Assembly: GCA_014529385.2 (NCBI GenBank)
Contig: CM043948.1
Coordinates: 82,381,760-82,445,759, forward strand
Length of the DNA: 64,000 bases
Direction of reading: 5' to 3'
Source: Adiantum capillus-veneris
Taxonomy: Eukaryota; Streptophyta; Polypodiopsida; Polypodiales; Pteridaceae
The notes below the pieces were generated by a model. The model had not been told where the DNA came from. It did no database searches and worked only from the letters and a program-made list of their open reading frames with translations. Shown piece after piece: positions 20,536-32,842 of the stretch. Position numbers and translations under genes: made by a program. Numbering within the stretch: position 1 is the first letter of the stretch; each line of letters starts with the position of its first letter.

Positions 20536-21191
20536 TAGAGTGTGGAATTCTTAGAAAGGAGGATTGCATCCTAGAGAGTTCATTAGAAGATGAAGCTTAC
20601 ATTAAGGAACCATTCCCAAAGGAGTTATTTGAACCCTTTGGATGGGATCAAATACTGGTGACTCTTGATGTCTGTGTAAACAAAGTAACCCATACCAAAT
20701 TTTGTGACGAAGATGGCTATGATATAAGACCCTTTCCAATGGTTTCGGCGGTCCAAGAAACTGAAAATATCTCTGAAGCTACTGAAACAGAACAGGTAAG
20801 CGATTGCAAATGAATTGTGGAAAAATTTTCTATACGGGATCTCCCACATGATGCCGAAGACAAACTTTCAAGAGGCTATGATGTAACTCCCTTGTTTACA
20901 ATAAAGCTGTTGAAGGAAGCTAATGAAGTTTGTGAGTATGAAAGCAGAAAAGGTGAGACACATGGCAACATCTTGGAACTTGATTCCAAAGTGAAAATGA
21001 AGGAAGCAGAGCAACCACAAGAATATGTCATCATTGAAATACGTGAAGAGTCGACAAAAGTTAGTTCAAAGAAGCCGGCTCAAGATAAAGCGCAAAAGAA
21101 AGCAGATGAAGGAGAAAAGTATCCAAGTTCAAAGTCAAATGTTGAAAAAATGCAAGATCAAGAGAAAAACAAGGATATGACAAAAGATTGA
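20536..21191 (+). pseudogene. retroelement region downstream of protease, Lys/Glu-rich
   Basis: Two frames (20496-20813 and 20817-21191) join across a TGA at about 20813. The first is acidic with segments like PFPKELFEPFGWDQILVTLD. The second ends in a charged low-complexity tail (KKPAQDKAQKKADEGEKYP). It probably continues the same polyprotein. No domain recognised. Confidence 0.45.
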
Positions 21192-22929
21192 GTGTCTCCA
21201 ACAGTGATCAAGTTCAGCATGTGCAATGACATGACTTAAAATCATGTGTTCAGCTACGATAGATCCTTATGCATCAAATAATTTAATGTCTTATGGCACA
21301 TGGATAATGATGGAAAAGCCACAAATCACTGAGCTAGTGGAGATAGTGTACACAAACTCCAAAATGCCAATTCCTAGCTTCGGATTGGCAGAAGCTGTAC
21401 TCAAATCAAAGAGAGTTTGATCCGGACAGAGAGCAAGAGAAACATCTTCTTTCAACCACAAGGAAAATCTTCAACAACAACACCATCAAAAGCCCCATAA
21501 TCACCTTAAGTCAATGCAAAAAATGAGCAACTAAACATAGTAGAAAAAGGTAAAGCTAAGATAAACTCTAATGTATATCAACCTCGCAAGACAACTTTAC
21601 CTCGGACGAGCCGCTTCCACCGTAGTCTCTACATCAAGAGCCACAATCGACAATGCAATGGAGACAAAAGCAAAAAGTTAATCAACCAAAGTTTCCCTCA
21701 CAAAAAAGCATCCAAAAGAAGCCAAACAGAATCAATCAAGTGTTGGTAGCCAAAGATCATATCAAAGTCAACGACCCCAATTTGGATACGTGAAGCACAA
21801 GTTGAACCTCAACAACAAAAAGTGACCGGGTAGGTAGCATCAAATGAGTCAATCACTACTCAGGGCTACTTCCAAGGAAACACTAATGTTTGGGCCAAAA
21901 AGCCTAAAGTAACAGCCTAGACCTACTCACCTCAACCAAAGAGTTCTACAAAGAACAATATGCACTATAAACGCAAGACAAACAACTCAACCAAGAGAAA
22001 GAACAACCACAAGAGGCAAAAGAAAAGATCAAAGCAGCAAGCAATGCAACAAGTTTAGGTACCAAAGTTAGACGCTAGTCAAGCTACCCAAGAAAGATAG
22101 ATGAAGCAACGGATGATTCCAGTCAAGTTACTTGAAGCACAAGGATTTTATGAAGGTAACACTCAAATATGGTTACCACCAAAGGTCGTAGCTCAATTTG
22201 GAACAATGAAGATCAATTAGGGAACAGAGGGCTCCATCAAAAGGCACAAAGTCACAACCAAAAGCCAACATAAGATAATCACAATACAGAGTCACGCAAC
22301 CTCTAGATGGATACCTTGTTTCCAACTACAAAAGAAAGGCTTCTACAATGGAAACAATCAGATATGGATACCAAAGCGTAGTGTCTATCAAGACATCAAG
22401 CAAAAGGAGCAAATGCAAAATACCATCACACAAGAACCAAACACAAGGTGGGTTTCGAAATCGTTCATGAAAACTCAAACACAAAGAACCCACACACAGA
22501 TTCAACCGCTTCTCATGGGAGATAAAGCAAAGGCTCCATTAGTCCCTACAAGAGCTGAAGAACTTGTTTCACAAAGCAGTGTGAACAGACAACAAGAAAG
22601 TCAAGAGGAGCCAAAGTATGCCAACATAACCAACAAAAGGGTGGAATCCATAGACCAACACAATGAAAGAGTCCTAAACTTTCAGAACTTATGGAATTGG
22701 GTTTCTAGCCTTCAACAAGTACGTTCTTCTATATCAACAATAAGAAAATGGCTATCCAAATCAATCATTGATGACTTGTAGCTACAGCTGCAGATCCCAA
22801 TATACTTATTATCAAGAGAAAAGCTTACATTCAAGGACAACAACCAACCTTCATCACAAACAATGGAAAGTCAAAGAATGGCCTACAACGACAAGTAATG
22901 ACAAATTTTGCAAAAGAGTCATCAACAAC
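21192..22929 (+). pseudogene. Gln/Lys-rich decayed retroelement tail with GNT.IW repeats
   Basis: No long frame survives. Three places encode a similar short motif: G(Y/F)(F/Y).GNT..W near 21861, 22145 and 22339 (for example GFYEGNTQIWLP). The intervals of about 280 and 195 bases suggest old tandem duplication of a coding unit. Composition is rich in CAA/AAG codons. The segment ends at the Copia LTR at 22930. Confidence 0.4.
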
Positions 22930-23157
22930 TGTTGCCATATACATGTGGTAGTGATGTGTGTGAACATACTTAGGACCACCGGGGCATTTTTTCCCTCTTT
23001 CGGACGTTTTCACCCCCGTGCATTGTATATACACCCATCATTCTAGGGCTATCTATCTTTCCATTCCACAGTAAGTAAAACACCCTCTGTTGTGTGCCTT
23101 GAGCATCCTTCATCTTCTCCAAGCTATGTGTGTTTTCCTGCAACCCTAATTCCAACA
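22930..23157 (+). mobile_element. 5' LTR of a Copia element
   Basis: The 228 bp segment begins TGTTGCC and ends TTCCAACA, so the outermost five bases are a perfect inverted repeat. TGTATATAC at about 23025 can serve as the TATA region. A Met-initiator primer site follows immediately and a Copia gag 360 bases later. The matching 3' LTR was not found; the element is cut at 24555. Confidence 0.65.
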
Positions 23158-23158
23158 A

Positions 23159-23173
23159 TTGGTATTAGAGCAG
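23159..23173 (+). other. initiator-Met tRNA primer binding site
   Basis: TTGGTATTAGAGCAG differs by one C-to-T change from the plant Copia site TTGGTATCAGAGCAG and starts one base after the LTR end. Confidence 0.75.
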
Positions 23174-23518
23174 GTTGCATCCTCCTCGGCTTAGTTGCCA
23201 GTAGCTCCAACACATGCTTCCTCACTTTCTCCAATTTCTCTGAGCTTTGGCAAGCGTTAGCAGGTCGACAAAAATTCTGGGCCAGTTTGAAGAGATCAGT
23301 TTACTCACATTTCTTATTCAGGCTCATTTCAGCCTCCGTTGCCACTACAAGCAGTATTGGGCAAGGTTTTTTGTCATTTTGTGCAAAAAAATTGTCAGTG
23401 CTGTTTTTTGCATAACAGGTCCTTACGATCTTCTATGGTTTGTGCTATATAGCATGTGTTGTTCCCACTTTCCTTCTCCTCTTTTCATGCAGTTTTCATA
23501 TCAAGTGCAGCATTTACC

Positions 23519-24555
23519 ATGGTTGACAACAACACAAATGTGTTCAAGATGTTTGCTACTGAGAACAGTTTGGATGCGGACAATTACCCTATGTGGGCTT
23601 ATATGATGCAACATGTTCTTGTGCCAAAAGGAATTTGGAACATTGTGCAGGGCATTGATGTACGTCTTGGTTCTGAGGATACAGGCGATGTTGAGGATGT
23701 TGCAGGTCTTGCTACAAGGATTGTTGTTGTTAGAGTTGTTTTGCCTATAGCTGAGCAATCTCGTTGGGATGTAAGGAATGCACATGCTCATGCATTGATT
23801 GTGTTGTCTGTAGAGTGCACCATTACTCCTCACATTTGTTCAGCAAAATCTGCAAAACAGGCTTGGGATATTCTGGATGGTCTTTATGCAAGTCACAATG
23901 AGGCTAAAATTGCATTGCTGCGTAAAAAGCTGGAGTCAAAGATTATACATGAGGAAGATGACATGGACACTTTCCTTGCTGGTAGGTAATCAATGAGAAA
24001 ATTATTTTTTTAGGAGTCATTTTAGTTTCCTTGTGCAGACTGCTCTTGATGCCTTGCTAGATCCTTACCAGACTTTTGGTAGTACTTGGAGACTTATGAC
24101 CCAAGGAAATCCTGAAGTTGTCAAGTTTGATGCATTATGCACATTGCTATTGCAAGAGTCACTTTCTAGAAAAATTAGGACTAGACAGCATCCAATTGAA
24201 CAGGCCTTTATTATTGCTCAAAAAAAAGGGGGTAACAACAATGCAGCCATTTCTTATGGTTCTTTTGCGAGTGGAAAATCACCTGTTCCTAATGCTATTG
24301 CTGGCTAAAATTCGTTTGTAAATTTTGGTGATAAGGGCAAAAATAAGATGCATTGCCATTATTTTAAAGCTAATGATCACTTGAACGAGCATTGTCCTAA
24401 GTTAAAGGCCAAAGAGGCTAAGAAGAAAGACGGTGGTTTCACTGCAAATGCTAGTTCCACTACAAATGTTGCTATTGTTGAGTCTTCTCTGGAAGGAGAC
24501 TGTGATGTTGATGTTGATGTAGAATGGGCTTTTAGTGAAGAGTGTACCTATAATC
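23519..24555 (+). pseudogene. Copia gag with damaged zinc knuckle
   Basis: ATG at 23519 opens a gag of UBN2 type (MFATENSLDADNYPMWAYMM, then SAKQAWDILDGLY and an E.KIALLRKKLESKII helix). A stop at 23987 and a frame change lead into the second part at 24033-24555. The CCHC knuckle reads CHYFKANDHLNEHC: the second Cys is Phe (TTT for TGT), so zinc binding is lost. It ends in an acidic region (DCDVDVDVEWAF) that also appears in the minus-strand Copia copy at 36230-36420, showing both belong to one family. At 24555 the minus-strand element fragment interrupts it. Confidence 0.75.
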
Positions 24556-25493
24556 CTTTTGAAAATTTCCCCTTCCTCCTTCAACTTCAATCTGTCGATT
24601 AGGCAGTAGAGGAAAAACTTTAGAAACCTTGGGAACAAGTTCAACAAGTGATGAGTCACTTATAGAGCATACACCAATCTGAGAACCCTTAATAGCTTCC
24701 AGAATAGCTGCATCATTGCAAAAAATCCCACCCATGGGAGGAACAATGGGAATAGACTGAGAGGAAGCAAAGACTGGGTTAAGCCCACAGAGCTTTTTTT
24801 GTAAGTTGGCTAATTCAAATCCTTCGGAAGAGAAACTTACCAAGTCCAGATGATGGGACTTGGTAGTCCAACTGAGACCATTGATAAGGTCTGACAAATA
24901 TTTCATGCCCTCTTTACCATCTTCTACCAAAAGAACATGAATGGTGACCAAATCGTTGAAGGTTAAAAGATGAACGACTAATTCTTGATGCTCAGTTTTT
25001 TGTGTTTCAGGCCGGATAAGAGTGATAGCCTCATTCTTGATGCAACTAAGTACAAGAAGAGAGGCAGGCGATAGCAGTGTGTTGTATCAAATCTGACCGC
25101 ATTGCCCAAGGTAGATAGTTGAAAGTAAAAATGAAATATAGGTGACAAAGAAAACAGGTAGTAATATCCATCCTTCAACCAACAAGATTTCCATCATAAT
25201 TGTTGTGTGGAATTACTCCATAGACAGATTAGCAATGCATAGGATCAGAACCCAGCTGATCCCAGCAAGACCAATCTAAACTACTAAAATACTGGCACAA
25301 TGGTCTTGGAGAAAGAGATTTTTCTCACCCTCCCATGTGATTATTATATATATATTTACGTTACTTTACTACTGATATCACAAGTAAATTTTAGAAAAAA
25401 GTACAAGGACCAAAAAACAATCAGTCAAAGCCAGTAGACATATTATCATTCGAGTATCAGAACAATATTACATCCCAAAGTGAGGAGGAGTTA
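24556..25493 (-). mobile_element. partial tandem copy of the reverse-transcriptase element's 5' region
   Basis: It matches 28463-29433 in the same orientation at about 90% by eye, including the broken coding part (PPMGGIFCND, SDSSLVELVPKV) and the flank with the short AT run and CCAAAGTGAGGAGGAGTTAG. It therefore begins like the full copy but stops after ~940 bases at the Copia gag junction. Its coding frame is broken by at least two frame changes. Confidence 0.8.
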
Positions 25494-25512
25494 GAAAGGA
25501 TATGTAAGTAAA

Positions 25513-25615
<103 letters not shown>

Positions 25616-25691
25616 CCACCCAAACCCAAGCTTCATACTCCATGAGACAGTAGGCCCATAGAGCATGAGCCTACTGCCATAGAGCATGAGC

Positions 25692-27480
25692 CTACTGCCT
25701 CATCAGTGTGATGAGAATATCGATGTATGTCCTTATTCCATGCCAAAGTCTATTTTCTAGAAACTTACAAATGGTGTAAATGAGATCTTTCCTATTCAAC
25801 CCATTGGACATAAAAATGGAAATAAGCTTTAGTATGCCTTCAAAAGCTATAAAGGTATTGGTTGAGGAATACTGTATAAGATATACCATGCCCAAACATG
25901 TTTTAATAGAGTTATTATACGGTCAATTACTTTTTCTTTTTACAAATTTTGTAGATGTAAGCATTAGTTTGTCTCTCTTCCACAAGTATTTAGTAGTAAA
26001 TTCTCCCGTGTATGGTGATATTAGTGTTATTTCTAAATTAAGAAATGACGTTTTTGTGACCTTTTGATATTTTTCTATGAAGATCTCTTCTAAGAGAGTT
26101 GAGTCAATCTTAAGTACATCTGGCTAGATATCTCTGACAAATGTATCAAATCCTGGATTATTTATGCTAAAGATATTATCCATGTATCCGAAAAGTATTG
26201 TCAAAGGATTGAAGGAGTTCTGAGGTTTCAGGTTGCACCATCATTTTGGAAACCCATTTGAATTCAAAATACGTGAGGTATAGATTACACATGATAGGAG
26301 AACAAGAAAAACCCATAGGGATTCCATGTACTTGTTGGTAACATGAGTTATCCAACCTGACATAACAATTTAAGACTAGCCATTCAATGAGATCAACCAA
26401 CTCCCACAATCAATAGTGGGCTGGTATTCTCTTAGTTGATTGTTTTATCCAACGAGGTAATCTGACCATAGAGATACAGGAATAAGCTTCCTTTCTTCTA
26501 TCATCAAAAACCATTTTAATAAGTTTGTTTCGTATATCAATAAGTCCTACCGGACCAGTAAGGGAAATGTTCTCAAAGCATTGTGTGATGTCAAGAGTAT
26601 AGAGATACGTAATCCTGTTAGGTAGATTGAGGAAAACCTCCGTAGAATTTTTACAAGCCAAAATGTAGAAACCTCTTTACAAAGGAAGTTTCTATACGTT
26701 TGTTTTTTAATTGCACAAATCCTTTTCAAAGTCTTGCACAATTAAAGTTAGACATCTAGTAATGGTATCTGTAATAACAAGCGTAAATATACAATTTGAA
26801 GCATCAAAGATCTACCTAAATTTGTGCTTGTGGCTTTTGTATGTAGGGAAGAGAATGGGTGTTTTATCTGTGTTTGTTGTGTATCCAGATGTATTAAGGC
26901 ATTCCTTAATAAAGCTAATGGTTTCAAAGATAGACATATCGTTAGGCTTGAATTCATTACCATCAAGCCTTTGTTTCAGCTGCAATCTTAGCCAAACGTT
27001 TACAAAGTAGTGTTGGTAAGTTGGGTGCTTTGTCTAACCCCACAACAAACCAATGGCCTTTTATCACATTAAATCGTGCCATTATCTCCAGATTGATCCA
27101 GGTGGTTTCCTCCTTAAGACAGGAGGTGGGTAAAAGAGAGAGTTTATGTTTAGGCACTCCCAATAATGTATCAGGAAGCTAAGACCAAACGTTATTATCG
27201 AGTTTAAGTAAATTGGCTATGTCAGCCAAACAGTGTTGTAGTGAAGCAAAAGCCAAATGAGGGTTCATCGAATGAAGTGGAATATGATTCAATCCCTTAC
27301 CAAGTAGTCCTTAGTATGGTCATTTGCTATAATCCCGAGATTAGTAGTGCAAACATGTAGCCCATATTCACCAAATTCTTTACAATATTGAGAATATTTA
27401 TGGCAGTCACATTCATTTCCAAAAGGTTTTGATAGAAATTCTCTTAACTATAAAAAAGATAGACAACTTGTAGCCAATCC
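25692..27480 (-). pseudogene. reverse transcriptase remnant, possibly Penelope-like
   Basis: Read on the minus strand with stops and frame changes. An upstream Cys/His-bearing part near 27420-27340 reads like C.CHKYSQYCKEFGEYG.HV. A segment WFVVGLDKAPNLPT follows near 27050. Motif A is DITQCFENI (26593-26567), motif B GIPMGFSCSP (about 26326-26297) and the catalytic box YMDN (26186-26175) in place of YxDD. After that, F.NLEI and a helical C-terminal part. The order D..CFENI, GIPMG..CSP..NLYL, YMDD-like, FLDLEI matches Penelope-like and related reverse transcriptases rather than LTR elements. No GIY-YIG endonuclease was seen. Clade assignment is tentative. Confidence 0.55.
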
Positions 27481-27973
27481 TCACATCTTCAAGAAGAGAG
27501 TGACTGCCAAACACTATGTCAAAGCATTCTGAAAAAATATAGATAGTTGGGAAGTACTCAAAACTTATGCTTGTAAACAGATAATGAATATACAATTTTG
27601 CCTTTGAAGGCTCTTTCCGGATACATATTCTGCCTGCTACAGTCCTGGTGGTTACGTCTCATAAAAAGTCAAGAATCAGGGAGTTGTCGTATAGGATATC
27701 CCTTATCTCTTCCTCTAATAATGCTTTTAGCTTTCCCTCTCCCCAAGTTTGAATCCATAGAAGACGAAGGTGTGAGGAAGAAAGTAATGGAGTGAGAAGG
27801 GGTAGATATGGCTAGAGGTCGTTTAAGGGATGGTGTACCATCCTCATCCAAACTAGGTTTGAGGAGGCTAACAATATGCTTCACTCCTTTGAAGTTACCA
27901 AATGAGGTGAGAGTGCTACCAGGGGTATCTTCCTTGAGATCCTTCAATACATCATACATGAGTGAATGGAATT
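27481..27973 (-). pseudogene. broken linker between the 366-residue ORF and the reverse transcriptase
   Basis: A minus-strand frame 27977-27669 (HSLMYDVLKDLKEDTPGSTL, LKPSLDEDGTPSLKRPLA) continues the coding sense of the upstream ORF after a frame change and is Ser/Pro-rich. The rest, to 27481, is broken. It probably belongs to the same polyprotein as both neighbours. Confidence 0.4.
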
Positions 27974-29074
27974 TCATAAAGGCAATATGAGCTTTAACAG
28001 CCTCTTTAGATTGTCCACCAAGCTAGGAACAGATAAGAGGAAGGTGGTAGACAGAGGGGTAGTTAGAAAAGAGAAGGGCAAGATGGTTAAGCAAAAACCA
28101 GACTGCATGGTCAAACCAAAGAAATTTTGACTCACACTGGGAGCTTTGGGATCTTGAAATTTACACCCATATTTGATGTACGGCCTATTAACATTCCAGA
28201 CAAATTCAGTGTAAAATTCATTATTACTTCTAGAGAAACTCATCATGCCTTTTGTTCTGACATTAATTCCTACCATTGCATTACATTTTTTGTCATCCAG
28301 AAAGTTCATGCTGAATGGTGCTTTTATGAGTTTGCCTTTATCCAGGTATTGTACGCCTTTGAGAATCTCAATCCGACAATCTTCCAATGTTGAAGCGGCC
28401 AAATTTGTAAGGTAGACCCAAGACTCCTTGGAAATTGGAGCCAAGATAGCTTTATTCTGCAATGTCCAAAGTTGAAAATTTGCCCCTCCTCCTCCAACTT
28501 CAATCTGCCAATTAGGCAGTAGAGGAAAAACTTTACAAACCTTGGGAACAAGTTCCACAAGTGATGAGTCACTTATAGAGCATAAACCAGTCTGAAAACC
28601 CTTAATAGCTTCCAGAATAGTTGCATCATTGCAAAAAATCCCACCCATGGGAGGAGCTATGGGAATAGACTGAGAGAAAGCAAAGAATGAGTTAAGCCCA
28701 CATAGCTTTTTTTGTAAGTTGGCTAATTCGGATCCTTCTAAAGAGAAATTTAGCAAGTCCAGATGATGGGAGTAAGTAGTCAGACTGAGACCATTGATAA
28801 GGTCTGACAAGTACTTCATGCCCTCTTTACCGTCTTTTGCCAAAAGAACATGAATGGTGACCCAATCATTGAAGGTTAAAGGATGCATGACTGATTCTTG
28901 ATGCTCAGTTTGTTGTGTTGCAGTCCGGATAAGAGTGATAGCATCCTCATTCTTGATGCAACTAAGTACAAGAAGAGAGACAGGCGATAGCGGTGCTGTA
29001 TCAAATCTGAGCGCATTGTCCAAGGTAGAGAGCTGAAAGTAAAAATGAAATAGTACAAGTGAGAAAGAAAACAT
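27974..29074 (-). CDS. unknown 366-codon ORF of the reverse-transcriptase element
   Basis: Uninterrupted minus-strand frame just upstream of the reverse-transcriptase remains. Segments include TFNDWVTIHVLLAKDGKEGM, LANLQKKLCGLN, PPMGGIFCNDATILEAIKG and SISDSSLVELVPKV. No known domain recognised. The homologous copy at 24556-25178 keeps most of these residues, which argues that the frame was once selected. Its real start is unclear because the frame begins in a hydrophobic stretch that may be leader DNA. It may be the N-terminal part of the polyprotein or a separate ORF1. Confidence 0.5.
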   Translation of the reverse strand: MFSFSLVLFHFYFQLSTLDNALRFDTAPLSPVSLLVLSCIKNEDAITLIRTATQQTEHQESVMHPLTFNDWVTIHVLLAKDGKEGMKYLSDLINGLSLTTYSHHLDLLNFSLEGSELANLQKKLCGLNSFFAFSQSIPIAPPMGGIFCNDATILEAIKGFQTGLCSISDSSLVELVPKVCKVFPLLPNWQIEVGGGGANFQLWTLQNKAILAPISKESWVYLTNLAASTLEDCRIEILKGVQYLDKGKLIKAPFSMNFLDDKKCNAMVGINVRTKGMMSFSRSNNEFYTEFVWNVNRPYIKYGCKFQDPKAPSVSQNFFGLTMQSGFCLTILPFSFLTTPLSTTFLLSVPSLVDNLKRLLKLILPL

Positions 29075-29258
29075 GTAGTAATATCAATCCTTCAACTATA
29101 AAGATTTCCATCATAATTGTTGTGTGGAATTACTCCATAGACAGATTAGCAATGCATAGGATCAGAACCCAGATGATCCTAGCAAGACCAATCTAAACTA
29201 CTAAAATACTGGCATAATGGTCTTGGAGAAAAAGATTTCTCTCACCCTCCCATGTGAT

Positions 29259-29297
<39 letters not shown>

Positions 29298-29433
29298 TTA
29301 CTTTACTACTGATAGCACAACCGACTTTTAGAAAAAGTACAAGGACCAAAAAAGAATCAGTCAAAGCCAGTAGAAATATTATCATTCGAGTATCAGAACA
29401 ATAATACATCCCAAAGTGAGGAGGAGTTAGTAG
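29075..29433 (-). mobile_element. 5' flank of the reverse-transcriptase element with (AT)n
   Basis: Homology to the partial copy (25179-25493) runs through this stretch to 29433, ending at GAGGAGGAGTTAG. An AT tract at about 29263-29295 is longer here than in the other copy. Confidence 0.7.
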
Positions 29434-31340
29434 TAAACTTCCCCCAATAGATACACAAGTTAGGAGAGTTTTTTCAAAGTCCAAGTCATAAGCAGCATAT
29501 CCTCAATCACCAAAAAGACAAGATAGACCTTTACATAACTGCATCCACAGTAAAGACGAACAACCACTCGCTTAGTGCCTGAACAACATTGCAGGTAAAT
29601 GGGCCTACCAATTGTTATCCATGTACATCCCACAATAAAAGAAGACATAATTGCTGAAAGTAAAGAACATAATTTCTACTGAAATTACTGTCACGAAGTC
29701 CCGTCTTATTCTATGTTAACCAAAAGCCAGTGAAAAGTTAGTAGAGGTTTTTCAGGCTAAATTCTTAGTAGCAATAGTATACTGTATATGCAACCCATGT
29801 ATTATGATGAAATCCTAAATCTTCTAAGATTAGGTTATGTAGTGTAATTGTGAGGGCATTATGCCAGTGCCTATTTCTACCGATAGACACCAGCATACTT
29901 TTTTTAAAAAAAACCGAATGAGCACACTTATACCCCGTACCAAAGGTAAAGGCATGTATTGGCTAGTCATGCCCGACAATTTCCCTCATGATTCGCCACA
30001 ACCCAACATACTTACCTTCTGAGAACATTCCATGCCAACCTTTGTGATAAGTTATCGACAAGCCATCACCCAAAGATCATCTACAATAGTAAAGTACAAG
30101 TTCTAGAGCAAATCAATACCTCTATGCAGGCTGCCCATGTTCAAACCATTATGAAAATTTCATGTTGTAAATACTCCAAGAACAAGGTAGATTTACCTTC
30201 CAGTGAATGTTCAAAACCAACTGTTTATAGCCATTCATCACATGAAGTCCCAAAGCATTAGTAAAACCAGATTTTATGAGCAACTCAGTATCACTACGCT
30301 TACTGCCAGTACTTAAATCATTATGATGCTACAAGTTCCCAGCTCGTACTCATGCCGATGCATACTACAAAAAAATTGCCCCAATATATCATGGAATCAT
30401 ATACATGCCAGTGCACGAGTTTAAAAAAACTCCACCATATACATAGAGCTTCCAAATCTAGGTATTGTCAAAGCCATGAGATAGTGCATAGTGATATGGG
30501 ATAATATCCCTGCATGTTTTTGACGTTCATTCAGGTCCTTTACAAAGCAGCCCACCAAATACCAGTACGGCTATTAGACCAACAAGCAATATTTTTCATA
30601 AGTGTTACATTGTCAACAGGGCATATCAGTATTGCTACCCTACGTAGTACACGATTACGCAGCACAGTAGATCTTAACAGTTTAAGAATCAAAACAAATT
30701 AATAGACGCTGACCTCAACAGATCCGAACTCGACAATTGCTTTGCTCTTTTCCATAATGCAAGTGCTACGCTACTCTAACTCAATAGGTGCTCTCTCTCA
30801 CAATAACTCTAGGCACTTAGTGAGTACTTTCACAAGTACTCGCCTCCTCCTCAAGTAGTGGGCGTCAGGTGGCATGTGCGTACAGCTTGCATTGCAGCTT
30901 TTTGCATTCCGGGCCCTACATGCCATTCGGCGGCATTCAATCCAGAGCTATCATTTTTTATATGCGAAGTTTGCACCATGCGGGTTAGGTGAATGCATCG
31001 TGTTATGCTAAAAATGGTATTACAGTCAAGATTGCAATACCTTTATTAAAAGGAACCTCTCTCCTCCAAATAGGGTGGCATGCCCACGCCGACCACAAAA
31101 AAATAAGAGGAATACCAATTGTGCCCTAGCCAGATAATCATTCTTGGTAAATCTCAACTTCGAGTAACATATCTCCATACTTTGTTTGAGCCGGCCATCA
31201 GTGATCCCTGGGTTTATCTGTTTTTGAGATTTTTGATCATGTGAATGCAATTGTTACACTAAGTCAGTTAGTCATTGGAAGGCAATAGACACTTTTTTTA
31301 TTAAAAAAAAGCGGATGTAGTAAAAAGGATAGTAAGTAAA
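29434..31340. other. no gene seen
   Basis: About 1.9 kb of non-coding DNA. Short frames only, no repeat structure noticed. Confidence 0.6.
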
Positions 31341-31412
31341 TGTATGTGTGTGTGTGTATATATATATATATATAGAATTTCTAACACTATATATATATAT
31401 ATATATATAGTG
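31341..31412. repeat. (GT)n(AT)n palindromic pair
   Basis: A GT tract runs into AT repeats, then GAATTTCTAACACTATA and a second AT tract ending TAGTGAG. The two AT runs can pair into a hairpin. Confidence 0.85.
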
Positions 31413-31580
31413 AGAAGCTATCTATGGGGTGCTCTGAGTGCTAGCGCTCACCTTTGGTAGCCAGCCGGTAAATGATTGATATCCTCAAACCTCATAACTG
31501 AGCACTAGCGCTCGTTTGTAACTATGTTTTGGCTATGAACTTGAGAGGGAGAGAACGAGGCCAATAGAAAGAGGGTTAGA

Positions 31581-32842
<1,262 letters not shown>

